Made by a program: the position numbers and the translations under genes. Below, in pieces: positions 1 to 7,675 of a stretch of DNA of 33,817 nt; the first letter of the stretch is position 1; each line of letters starts with the position of its first letter. The notes under the pieces are model-generated. The model was not told the DNA's origin. It was given only the letters and a program-made list of their open reading frames with translations, and ran no database searches. Source of the DNA: Antarcticimicrobium sp033791545 (GTDB lineage: Bacteria; Pseudomonadota; Alphaproteobacteria; Rhodobacterales; Rhodobacteraceae); NCBI GenBank assembly GCA_033791545.1, contig JASJGL010000087.1, positions 1 to 33,817 on the forward strand, given 5' to 3'.

Positions 1-153
1 AGACAATACTTTCCCAAAGGCATTGATATATCGGGCTTCAGCCAGGCCGAACTCAGCGCAACCGCACGCCAGCTCAACGAGCGCCCGAGAAAGACCTTGA
101 ATTATCAGACACCAGCGGAGAAATTTGAGGCGTGTGTTGCATCGACCCGTTGA
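1..153 (+). pseudogene. IS30-type transposase, C-terminal end (cut by window edge)
   Basis: An open frame enters from the left edge and stops at TGA 151-153, giving about 50 residues. They include the NERPRKTLNYQTPAE signature that closes IS30-family DDE transposases, where the final segment follows the catalytic Glu. The catalytic DDE residues lie outside the window, so whether the element is intact cannot be judged. The downstream terminal inverted repeat could not be placed with confidence. It lies next to other insertion-sequence debris, so the left edge looks like an insertion hot spot. Family assignment is firm; functional state is unknown. Confidence 0.85.
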
Positions 154-430
154 ACTCACAAATACAAAGCAGCCTTTTGCGCAAATGGTGTGAATTTGCA
201 TTGACCTGCACCCCCTCTCTGCATCCGGGCGAATAGTCGCACGCGCTGGGCCGGCGCCCAATGCGGTGAGGCTTAACGCAGGGGCAAAGGCCCAAGGCAT
301 GAACCCTTTGAGGTCGCTTTGGGATGGCCGTCGAGACGGGCGCGCAGTGTATCGGTGAAGTGGCTGACCGGGTCCAGGCCGCTCATCTTGCGGTTGGCGA
401 TAAGGCTGGCGAGCATTGCCCAGTTCATCG
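154..430 (-). pseudogene. IS66-type transposase C-terminal remnant
   Basis: Read on the minus strand from about 427 to 305, the sequence encodes NWAMLASLIANRKMSGLDP followed by a segment ending ARLDGHP. This matches the C-terminal IS66 domain, whose usual form is NW..l.SLi.tcklngvdP...l...l..i..gh. The next expected motif, LPWaf, appears as MPWAFAPAL in a shifted frame near 270-300, so at least one frameshift is present. No intact catalytic region lies upstream. It is a broken fragment beside the IS30 end. Confidence 0.6.
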
Positions 431-1087
431 AGATCTTACGCCGCATCTTCCACCGTATCTACTGCTGCGGTGCGATCCCGATGTCGCGCGCACCGCCGAG
501 GGGGCAGGCCGCGTGGCAAACTGCTTGTCACCCGTCAAAGAACACCACCGACTGACCAATGCGGACTCGGCTGGAATAGTGTGCGCTTGTCCATCTCCGG
601 CGTGAAACGATGCGGCAAGCGGCCCGGAGCCTGCAGCGTCGCCATGACCCCCTGCGGCTTTCCCCTTGTGTGTCCAAAGCGGGTCGTGATCTCGCCAATG
701 AGCTGGGTTTCGTCGCGGCCCGCATCAGGGAACCTTCACCGAATCCGCCACTGGCTGACCCTTTTGATGGTGCGGTGAACCTTCGCGAAAGCAGACCTCT
801 GCCATATGCCAGTATCCCTGCTGACGATCGGTCAAGCTGGCGTTTGGCAGCGACCTCCTGAACCCTCGTACCCTCACGCGCCGCCTCAAGCGCAGGTATG
901 CCTTAAATTCGACTGAAAATTTCCTTTGCGCGGTCATTCTCGCACCCTTTCGTTCCTTTACAGCATATCTCAACGCGCGAGCCAGAATTTACTGACCACT
1001 TCAGGTTGCGCACCCAAAAGGAACTTTATAGCTCGACAGTGAATATTGTTTGTGTCGGACTGGAACCCGTAAAAGGAAGTCTAGAAT
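431..1087. other. Gene-free, degenerate insertion-sequence region upstream of the Hint gene
   Basis: No intact gene is visible. Short open frames on both strands overlap one another and look like shadows. On the minus strand from 937 leftwards, the peptide MTAQRKFSVEFKA resembles the opening of IS3-type OrfA proteins and then degenerates. The right end (about 1000-1087) must hold the promoter of the downstream Hint/RTX gene. Its ribosome-binding site AAAAGGAAG lies at 1071-1079, but no convincing -35/-10 pair was identified. Confidence 0.4.
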
Positions 1088-2737
1088 ATGCCCACAATTC
1101 ATATTGATAGGCTCGACGAGAATCCGCACGAAACTGTCAATGGCATTCGCGCTGATACCACCTCACGTGGGGTTAATTTGGAAGGGGCAAAGGTCACCGC
1201 CACATATGCGGATGGCTCGACCGAGACCCTGACGTGGCAAGCCTATGATGCATACACCGAGGGCGGAGCTGCCGGTGAAAATGTCACTATGTCTTACGGC
1301 TGGAACTGGCATGAGCTAACGACGACCAAGCTTTTGACATCGCTGCAAATTGACCTTCAGCCGGCCAGTTCCGTCTTCGATACGACCTTCACGATTGACG
1401 GTGATCCTGACGGCGGATCCACTCCAGGGTCGAAAAATGGCTTTCCGTTTTATGTGTCGCCGGGCTACGAAGAGATGTCCGGTGAAATTAATGTCGCCTA
1501 CTCAGGTATCGTAAACCTGGTCGGAAGCCCGGCGGAGGGGGATCTCTATACAACCATGGTTGTTGATTTCTCCGACCTCCCTGATGGCGGTCTGCTCGGA
1601 GATCTGAGTTGGAACTCTGACATCGACACGATGAGGGACGACGGCGACCTGGTGCCACAGGGGTCCGCAGGACAGACCATCATCGGCACAGCCGATGCCG
1701 ACGATCTGACTGGTGGACTTGGCCCGGATACAATTCATGGTAAGGCCGGCGACGACACTATCATTGGCGGGGGGGGCGACGATTCAATTTCGGGCGGATC
1801 AGGTAATGACACCCTGTCCGGCGGAAGCGGGAATGATATCTTTGAATTCAATGCCGGGGATGGCGACGATACCATCACCGATTTTGGCGTCGGCTCCACA
1901 GATTCCGACGATGGCGACAACACCAACAATGACTTTATTGATTTGTCCGAATTCTACACAAATAGTACGGAACTTCTGGCAGACCTCGCAGACGACAACA
2001 TCCTGAACCAATCCGACGACAGCGATTACTCCGACAATACCGCGCTTGGCGGGTCGATCACCGGCCTGTCTGGTCTCAAGGGATCGTCAGCCTCTTCAAT
2101 ACAAGAACAAACCGGTGTGACATGTTTCACCCGTGGAACATTGATCACAACAGATCGAGGCGACGTGCCGATAGAGACGTTGAAATCGGGCGATCAGGTG
2201 CTGACACAAGACCATGGCTTTCAAGAGCTGAAATTGGCGTTGCGCCGCGCCATCGGGCCGGAAGAGCTTCGGCAGAACTCAAAGCTCTACCCGATACGGA
2301 TCATGGCGGGGGCAATGGGGTCAGGGTTACCCAAGAGAGACCTGACGGTATCACGCCAACACCGCATGGTCGCAAAGTCCAGCATTGTTGAACGTATGTT
2401 CGGCTCCACGGCCGTCCTCGTTGCCGCGATACGGCTCACGGCGCTGCCCGGCATTCTCGTGGACAAGGCTGTCGACACCGTTGAATATTTCCACCTCATA
2501 TTTGAGAACCACGAAGTCATTTTCGCTGAAGGCGCACCGACCGAGAGCTTTCTAATGGGGCCGCAGACGCGAAAGACTCTTCATACCGCAACGTGGGACG
2601 AATGCATGTCACTTTTTCCAGAGGCGGTCGGTCTTGGCTGTTTCGCAGTCCCGGCACGTACAATCCCATCGCACATCTTGCAAAAGAAATTGGTTCGTCG
2701 GCACATTAAGAATGCAAAAGACCTTCTTTGTGCATAG
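1088..2737 (+). CDS. Hint domain and RTX-repeat secreted protein
   Basis: A 549-residue acidic protein. Residues 1-190 form an unrecognised, probably beta-rich domain. Residues 198-262 carry glycine/aspartate nonapeptide repeats of the calcium-binding RTX type (GGxGxDx, for example GGSGNDTLSGGSGND). An acidic Ser/Asp linker at 266-340 leads to a Hint (hedgehog/intein) domain at about 344-490. The likely nucleophile is C346 in VTCFTRGTLI, with H425 (SRQHRM) and H474 (ENHEVIFAEG). Proteins with this layout are common in Rhodobacteraceae and lack an N-terminal signal peptide, which fits type I secretion; no secretion genes are nearby. The Hint domain may self-cleave, but the ligand and role are unknown. 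The start is supported by AAGGAAG seven to nine bases upstream. It sits alone among insertion-sequence remnants, so horizontal acquisition is plausible. Confidence 0.9.
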   Translation: MPTIHIDRLDENPHETVNGIRADTTSRGVNLEGAKVTATYADGSTETLTWQAYDAYTEGGAAGENVTMSYGWNWHELTTTKLLTSLQIDLQPASSVFDTTFTIDGDPDGGSTPGSKNGFPFYVSPGYEEMSGEINVAYSGIVNLVGSPAEGDLYTTMVVDFSDLPDGGLLGDLSWNSDIDTMRDDGDLVPQGSAGQTIIGTADADDLTGGLGPDTIHGKAGDDTIIGGGGDDSISGGSGNDTLSGGSGNDIFEFNAGDGDDTITDFGVGSTDSDDGDNTNNDFIDLSEFYTNSTELLADLADDNILNQSDDSDYSDNTALGGSITGLSGLKGSSASSIQEQTGVTCFTRGTLITTDRGDVPIETLKSGDQVLTQDHGFQELKLALRRAIGPEELRQNSKLYPIRIMAGAMGSGLPKRDLTVSRQHRMVAKSSIVERMFGSTAVLVAAIRLTALPGILVDKAVDTVEYFHLIFENHEVIFAEGAPTESFLMGPQTRKTLHTATWDECMSLFPEAVGLGCFAVPARTIPSHILQKKLVRRHIKNAKDLLCA

Positions 2738-3036
2738 CCCCATGACGCATGCGCGGCCCTTCTTTTCCAATGTGGCGATTGAAAATCTATTTCACACGTA
2801 AATGGCTTTTAGCCCTATTGAGAGTCCGCTTTCTTTCAGCGAGGATTCCCAAAGGAAATGGGCGCGCCTTTTCCCTCTGCACTCATCCCATCGCACGGCC
2901 TAAATACGCGGTAACAGCGGGCGACAAGGGACGCTGCGCTCTACGCCCTTGCAACCCGCTTCCAGCACCGCGTGACGGCCTCTCGGGCGACGGGATGGCT
3001 CCGAGGGAAATGGATTTTAATCCTCAATTCTTAATA
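2738..3036. other. Gene-free spacer after the Hint gene
   Basis: No supported gene. A 119-codon open frame on the plus strand (2749-3108) has no ribosome-binding site and no recognisable motif, and it runs into the opposing secreted-protein gene, so I treat it as chance. No clear terminator hairpin with a T-run was seen behind the Hint gene. Confidence 0.4.
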
Positions 3037-3733
3037 TTAGTGCTTGATGCAAGAAAAGAACGCCTTTGCATCATTAGAGATTCGTTGCCACTCGGGCAGA
3101 AGGCTTGATGCATAGAGTAGGCTAAGGTCTTCGATCCCTTGTTCGATAAAATGTTCACAACTGGTGTAAGGTGTCTCACCTGGGCGCTTACAAACGATCA
3201 CATCTGAAATTGTCCCGCTGTTGTCGCGAGAAACGTAAACATCGTTGTCACCTACCATCGCACCACGACGAGGGTTTTCAGGCGGGGAAGCTGTAAATAT
3301 CTTCAAGCCGTAGGGCCCATCTTGGTCTTCCCACTCCACCTGATCAGTGAATCTGTAACCCAGCGTTGTTGTCGCATTATTTTGTGCCAACTCTTCAAGA
3401 GAAAGATATCCAGAAATAGGGAAACTTAGGTACGGACCTTCAGATTGGTGAGCACGTATCTCCCTGGGTCAAGGAAAAAAAATCAGTGGCTTTGAGCCTT
3501 AATCCTAAGGCCTTTCGTTCGCTCCCAGACTTAGGAATAAATCTCTTGTCGAAATATCTTTCGTCAACGGAAATTTGAAGAGGTTCGTTTGAGCCCGCAA
3601 CTTTGATGGAAATGTCAATGTCGTCCCCGCCGCCACCGTGGCAGATAGAAACTGCCTGAGCGAAAGATTCGCTACTTGAAGAAAGCAGAAGAGAAAACAC
3701 AAAACCGCCCCATCTACCTAGCAATACTCTCAT
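3037..3733 (-). pseudogene. Secreted protein of unknown function, split by a frameshift
   Basis: Two minus-strand frames make one protein. The first starts at ATG 3733 with a classic signal peptide (MRVLLGRWGGFVFSLLLSSS, likely cut after SFAQA), continues with SICHGGGGDDIDISIKV, and stops at TGA 3440-3442. The second, one base out of frame, overlaps it and continues with SEGPYLSFPISGYLSLEELA to a stop at 3037-3039. Removing a single base between about 3440 and 3478, for example one G of the GGG near 3470, would join them into about 231 residues. The mature protein has no motif I recognise. The cause could be a real inactivating insertion, a sequencing error or, less likely, frameshifting. Base composition is lower in GC than in neighbouring genes, suggesting transfer. 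Confidence 0.6.
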
Positions 3734-4078
3734 CCAAATCACTACTTTTAGCCGACATCCCCCAAGTAGAATGCCAACCGTTCCTTTTTGCAGCTCAAAC
3801 GCGCAATGATCAAGCTTCATGGACCCGCTGTGCCGTAGTTCTGGCATTCGAAGCGTGAACTGAGCATGATTTATGGCCTCGGCGGCCGGGTTGATCCGGG
3901 TTTGGCGCGGATCGGCACCCCATCGGGCAGACCGGTCGAGCCGGTTTCGTTCGGGTTTTGCCGCCGATGTCGTCATGTTGAAACCGGTGGCGCACGCAGC
4001 CGATGGATGGCCGCGAGGATGCGACTGAACAGACCGCCGCTGACGGCCACCTCGGCAAGCTGCGGCCTTCCGCCTAGT

Positions 4079-4103
4079 TAACGTGTTGATATATAACACG
4101 TTA
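4079..4103. promoter_or_regulatory. Perfect 9-bp inverted repeat, possible operator
   Basis: TAACGTGTT at 4079-4087 and AACACGTTA at 4095-4103 are exact inverted repeats around the AT-only-but-one spacer GATATAT. The symmetry and AT-rich centre resemble a repressor operator more than a terminator, since no T-run follows on either strand. No gene starts immediately beside it now, which suggests that its partner gene decayed or is the secreted-protein pseudogene about 350 bases away. Confidence 0.4.
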
Positions 4104-4351
4104 CCAGCATTCAGAGCGTAAAAATCGATATGCTACTTGGGGAATCCGGGTTCAGACTGTAGCGAAGGTCGTCGTTACCCGCGCCCTGCATCGCGATCCG
4201 TTGCAGATCAACAAGGCAACGGAGTTCCGCGGTGGTGAAGGATTTTCGATGCGGGCCATGGTGCAAGGTCTCCGCAGCGCATGATCGACGTGCTTGCCGG
4301 TCGAGACTGCCAGCTACCGCAGACGCCTTGGGGCCGGAGGGATCACCCCGG

Positions 4352-4382
4352 TCCCACCCCAAGCGTCAGGCCCGGGGTGGGA
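4352..4382 (-). terminator. Hairpin downstream of the GST operon
   Basis: TCCCACCCC at 4352-4360 pairs exactly with GGGGTGGGA at 4374-4382 around a 13-base loop. It lies 14 bases beyond the stop codon of the minus-strand GST gene, as expected for the end of the yghU-GST operon. There is no U-tract, so a classic intrinsic terminator is not proven. Confidence 0.5.
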
Positions 4383-4383
4383 A

Positions 4384-4404
4384 ACGCGTTACGCGTTACG
4401 CGTT
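4384..4404. repeat. Three tandem copies of ACGCGTT
   Basis: The heptamer ACGCGTT occurs three times in direct succession (4384-4390, 4391-4397, 4398-4404). It runs across the stop codon of the GST gene, whose terminal TAA is rc of 4396-4398. Possible slippage product; no function is evident. Confidence 0.8.
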
Positions 4405-5073
4405 GACGTAGTTGCTTGGGAACAGCGCGCGAAGCGAGGCCTCGTCGCCCGGGGTTTTGAAGGTTTCGCCTTTGCCCATCTGTTGCGCCTTTTCGACTGC
4501 AGGGCGCGCGTTGATCGCCTTGAACCAGCGGTCAACTTCGGGGAATTGCGCCAGACCTTCGCCGCCCAGAACGCGATCGCCGCGGATGGCCCAGCCCCAA
4601 GCCGAAATATCGGCGATGGAATAGCTGTCGCCCACGATATACTCGCGCCCTTTCAGATGGTCGTTGAGCACCTGATAATGGCGTTCCGTTTCACGCATGT
4701 AGCGATTTTTCGCATAGGGAATGTCTTCCGGCGCGGTGTGGTGGAAGTGAACGCTTTGCCCCGAAAACGGCCCAAGACCCGAGGCAATGAACATCAACCA
4801 CGACAGCATCGCGCCGCGATCTTCCGGGGCGCCGCCCAGGTGCCCCGTTTTGTCAGCAAGATAAATCAGGATCGCCGTGCTGTCGAACACGACGGTGCCT
4901 CCGTCCTCTATCGCCGGCACTTTGCCGTTCGGGTTGATCGCACGAAAGTCCGGCGTGTGTTGTTTCCCCTCGGCAGTGTCAACGGGCACCAGTTCAAAGG
5001 GCAGATCGGTCTCGGCCAGAAACAAGGCGATTTTCAGCGGGTTCGGCGTTGGGTGATAATAAAATTTCAGCAT
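4396..5073 (-). CDS. Glutathione S-transferase family protein
   Basis: A 225-residue cytosolic protein with the usual two-domain GST layout. The N-terminal thioredoxin-like half (about 1-78) shows YYHPTPNPLKIALFLAE, the cis-proline segment KVPAIED (P53) and the glutathione-binding acidic/Ser pair DST (D64, S65). The helical C-terminal half carries the N-capping region YSIADISAWGW. Such enzymes conjugate or reduce substrates with glutathione; the actual substrate cannot be told. I chose ATG 5073 rather than the frame's earlier start at 5112, because AGGACT lies correctly before 5073 and the earlier start would add a poly-proline stretch reaching back over the end of yghU. It is co-directional with yghU 35 bases upstream and probably co-transcribed. 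Confidence 0.92.
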   Translation of the reverse strand: MLKFYYHPTPNPLKIALFLAETDLPFELVPVDTAEGKQHTPDFRAINPNGKVPAIEDGGTVVFDSTAILIYLADKTGHLGGAPEDRGAMLSWLMFIASGLGPFSGQSVHFHHTAPEDIPYAKNRYMRETERHYQVLNDHLKGREYIVGDSYSIADISAWGWAIRGDRVLGGEGLAQFPEVDRWFKAINARPAVEKAQQMGKGETFKTPGDEASLRALFPSNYVNA

Positions 5074-5088
5074 TTTCAGTCCTGTTGG

Positions 5089-5103
5089 TTTTTTTGGGGG
5101 GGG
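5089..5103. repeat. Homopolymer tract T7-G8 between yghU and GST
   Basis: Seven T followed by eight G on the plus strand (C8-A7 on the coding strand) fill the short gap between the yghU stop codon and the GST ribosome-binding site. Length changes here would alter spacing in the operon mRNA without shifting either reading frame. Confidence 0.8.
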
Positions 5104-5108
5104 AGGGA

Positions 5109-5972
5109 TCACTCAGCCGCAGCGGCGATCTTGTCCTGGGTTTTGGTGTCAAAGTCGGACGCGTCATGGCGTTCGTGCAGCTGCTCGTTCAGCGGGCCGC
5201 GTGTGCGGTTCACGATCCGGCCACGTTGCACGGCAGGACGGGCAAGAATCTCCTCGGCCCAGCGACGCAGGTTGGTGTAGCTTTCAACATCAAGGAATTC
5301 GCCGGCATCATAGGCTTCGCCCAGAACCAGATTGCCATACCAAGGCCAAGTCAGCATGTCGGCGATGGTGTAGTCCTCGCCGCCCAGATAGCGATGCTCG
5401 GCCAATTCACGGTCCAGCACATCCATCTGGCGTTTCACTTCCATCGTGAAACGATCGATCGGGTATTCGAATTTTTCCGGCGCATAGGCGTAGAAATGTC
5501 CGAAACCGCCACCAAGATAGGGCGCAGATCCCTGAAGCCAGAACACCCAGTTCAGGATCTCGGTGCGCTTGGCGGCATCCTCGGGCAGAAAGGCCCCGAA
5601 CCTCTCGGCGAGGTACAGCAGGATCGACCCGCTTTCGAACACGCGGCTGCCGGTGTCGCGATCCATCAAGGCGGGAATTTTCGAATTCGGGTTCACGGCA
5701 ACGAAGCCGGAGGAAAACTGATCGCCCTCGCCAATCTTGATCAAGTGCGCGTCATACTCTGCGCCGCTCTTGCCAAGGGCAAGAAGCTCTTCCAGCATGA
5801 TGGTGACCTTTTGCCCATTCGGGGTGCCCATCGAATACAGCTGAAGCGGGTGTTTCCCGACCGGGAGCTCCGCGTCAAAGGTTGCGCCCGCAATCGGGCG
5901 ATTGATCTTGGCCCAATCTCCTCCGTTTTCGGCATCCCATGTCCAAACCTTTGGCGGGGTGTAAGCGGTCAT
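5109..5972 (-). CDS. yghU: YghU-type glutathione transferase / disulfide-bond oxidoreductase
   Basis: A 287-residue protein closely following the YghU/YfcG-like nu-class pattern. It has a long N-terminal extension (about 1-42), a thioredoxin-like domain opening with LYSMGTPNGQKVTIMLEEL (TPN around residue 50), the cis-proline segment SKIPAL (P100), the glutathione-binding FESGSI (around 112-117), and an all-helical C-terminal half containing YTIADMLTWPWYGNLV. The family binds two glutathione molecules and shows disulfide reductase activity on model substrates. Start ATG 5972 is preferred because AAAGGA precedes it at good spacing; an upstream TTG in the same frame lacks this. It is the first gene of the two-gene GST operon, with a palindromic possible operator about 150 bases upstream. 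Confidence 0.93.
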   Translation of the reverse strand: MTAYTPPKVWTWDAENGGDWAKINRPIAGATFDAELPVGKHPLQLYSMGTPNGQKVTIMLEELLALGKSGAEYDAHLIKIGEGDQFSSGFVAVNPNSKIPALMDRDTGSRVFESGSILLYLAERFGAFLPEDAAKRTEILNWVFWLQGSAPYLGGGFGHFYAYAPEKFEYPIDRFTMEVKRQMDVLDRELAEHRYLGGEDYTIADMLTWPWYGNLVLGEAYDAGEFLDVESYTNLRRWAEEILARPAVQRGRIVNRTRGPLNEQLHERHDASDFDTKTQDKIAAAAE

Positions 5973-6123
5973 AGCGTTTGTTCCTTTCAAGTCCGTGCGC
6001 CCGGGCGCTTTGCCGGGGGTACGTGGCGTTTTGGGAGGGGAGACCTTGCTTGTCCTAGGGCGCAGGGCCGTGATGTCTGGTGTGAAATCTTGCGACAGTG
6101 CCGCTACATGTCATTTACGATTT

Positions 6124-6141
6124 ATTGAGCGATCACTCAAT
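6124..6141. promoter_or_regulatory. Near-perfect 18-bp palindrome, possible TetR-type operator
   Basis: ATTGAGCGATCACTCAAT is symmetric in eight of nine base pairs around a central GATC. Half-sites of the form TGAGTGATC are typical of TetR-family operators. It lies in the 269-base gap upstream of yghU, about 150 bases before its start, and downstream of the MFS gene. No TetR gene is in the window. Confidence 0.45.
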
Positions 6142-6241
6142 GCATATCTCGACGCTCACAACTTTGTGAGCAAGCACCCGATGCGGCAAGCATGTCATCC
6201 CCGCGTAACTGACCGTCCGGACGGCCAAGCGCGACCCTTCC

Positions 6242-7480
6242 TCACTTGGAGGCATCGGGCGTTTTGAGAAGCAGGCTCAGGCCGATGGCCACGACGGCAG
6301 CGGCCCCCGACAGGGCATAGCTGGCGCTGAAATCGCCGGTGCGTTCCGCGAGAAACCCAGCGAGGACGGGGCCGGTCGCCTGACCGCCTGAAAAGGCAAA
6401 GGTCAGGGCCGCCAGTGCATTGGCTGCCGCAGCGCTGCCAAAGAAATCACCCGCCGAGGCGGCCATGATGACCGGAATGCTCCAGGCCGCCAAACCGAAC
6501 AGGATGATCGAGACATAAAGGCCGGGCATCCACGCTCCGAACCCAACCGACAGGAACGACACGGCGAGAACGCTAAAGGCTACGGCCATGCCACGGCGGC
6601 GCCCGATCCTGTCGGAGACGACACCAAACAGGATGCCCGAGAAGATGCTCAGAAATCCGAACCAGGCCCAAAGCTCGCCGGCAAATGCTTCGCTCAGGGA
6701 AAACGTGTCCACCATGCTGGTGACGATGAAGGTCACATAAAGCATGTAGACCGCGCCGTAGATGGCAAAGATCACGCCCATGTGCACCAGCAACCGCAGC
6801 TTGGCTGCGCGGGACATGGGGCTGGACCCGGCGAGGGTTGCCGGGGCCTTGCCAAATGGCAGGTGTCCCTTTGTGTCGGGGTGATTTCGGATCAGCGTGA
6901 AGGCTAGCACCGCGACAGCCACGCAGATCGTGGCAAAGATCGCCCAGCCCAACTGCCAGGACAAAAGGCCGTATGCGGGCGCCAGCCGGGGCACGATGAA
7001 ACCGCTCAGAATGATGCCGAAGCCCGGGCCAGACATGACAAGCCCGGCGGCCAAGCCCCGGTGCGAGGGGAAAAACCATTGCGCCATCACGCTCATGGCG
7101 GGAAGGACCACGCCGCCGCTGCCGATCCCCGTCACCACGTACAAGGCGCACAACGCCGAGAAGCTCTCGGTCGCGGCCATGCCCAGCATCGACAGCGCGA
7201 TCAACACAAGGTTGGCGGTTACGGCGATGCGCGTCCCGATCCGGGGCAGAACCAAGGGCGCCAGCAAGATGGCGATCAGATATCCCGCCATATTGGCAAA
7301 GCCCAACACCCCGCCTTGACCGTAGGTCAGGCCAAGCGAGGCGGACATGGATGGCAGCATCATGCCAAAGGCGAACCGCGCCAGCCCAAGGCCACAGACC
7401 ATCGCCGCCGCCCCGGCAAAGGCAACGGTCCACGCATAGTGCACCCCGCTCGGTTTTGCGGTCATTCCCTGATCAACCAT
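6242..7480 (-). CDS. MFS transporter
   Basis: About 412 residues with roughly twelve hydrophobic segments. The usual loop motif of the major facilitator superfamily is visible between segments 8 and 9 as GVVSDRIGRRRG. The first segment (AWTVAFAGAAAMVCGLGLAR) and FAFGMMLPSM resemble the YbfB/YjiJ-like branch, but substrate and direction of transport cannot be read from sequence. The reading frame extends upstream to 7528; I choose ATG 7480, which overlaps the end of the isomerase remnant (stop 7473-7475) and implies translational coupling. ATG 7465 is a possible alternative, but its AGGGA is too close. It is the last gene of the dehydrogenase-isomerase remnant-MFS operon, which is divergent from a LysR gene, so regulated uptake or export of an aromatic or carbonyl compound is a reasonable inference. 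Confidence 0.9.
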   Translation of the reverse strand: MVDQGMTAKPSGVHYAWTVAFAGAAAMVCGLGLARFAFGMMLPSMSASLGLTYGQGGVLGFANMAGYLIAILLAPLVLPRIGTRIAVTANLVLIALSMLGMAATESFSALCALYVVTGIGSGGVVLPAMSVMAQWFFPSHRGLAAGLVMSGPGFGIILSGFIVPRLAPAYGLLSWQLGWAIFATICVAVAVLAFTLIRNHPDTKGHLPFGKAPATLAGSSPMSRAAKLRLLVHMGVIFAIYGAVYMLYVTFIVTSMVDTFSLSEAFAGELWAWFGFLSIFSGILFGVVSDRIGRRRGMAVAFSVLAVSFLSVGFGAWMPGLYVSIILFGLAAWSIPVIMAASAGDFFGSAAAANALAALTFAFSGGQATGPVLAGFLAERTGDFSASYALSGAAAVVAIGLSLLLKTPDASK

Positions 7481-7652
7481 AAAGCCGCTCGATGTCTGTG
7501 AACCGATCACCACCCCAGAACGGGTCACCGTCGATCAGGATGAAGGGCGAGCCGAACACCCGGCGTACCAGTGCCGCGATCTTGCGACTGTCCAGAGAGC
7601 CATAGGGGGAGGGGGATGCAAAATCGAAATAGAAGTCGAGTGTCGTGCTCAT
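7473..7652 (-). pseudogene. 2-hydroxychromene-2-carboxylate isomerase, internally deleted mini-gene
   Basis: A 59-residue frame. Its first 29 residues (STTLDFYFDFASPSPYGSL) match the N-terminus of the DsbA-like HCCA isomerase family. The rest (RVFGSPFILIDGDPFWGGDR then IERLYG) matches the family's extreme C-terminus. The family is normally about 200 residues, so some 140 internal residues, including the whole helical insert, are missing with the frame kept. HCCA isomerases act in naphthalene-type aromatic degradation using glutathione. The remnant cannot fold as the enzyme. It keeps its place in the operon: 23 bases after the dehydrogenase stop and overlapping the MFS start. Survival may reflect translational coupling. 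Confidence 0.8.
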
Positions 7653-7675
7653 GAGGGGTCGCTTTTCTGTCGGGG

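Larger units (their letters stand above)
3734..4395. other. Gene-free spacer with degenerate sequence
   Basis: Several overlapping short frames exist on both strands but none has a ribosome-binding site, a recognisable domain or a consistent codon pattern. The block 3860-4075 has a higher GC content than the secreted-protein gene and may be an old gene fragment that I could not identify. The stretch also contains the palindrome at 4079-4103 and the hairpin and tandem repeats at 4352-4404, listed separately. Confidence 0.35.

Noticed and set aside
2749..3108. 119-codon plus-strand frame after the Hint gene
   Set aside because: No ribosome-binding site, no motif, and it overlaps the 3' end of the opposing secreted-protein gene.
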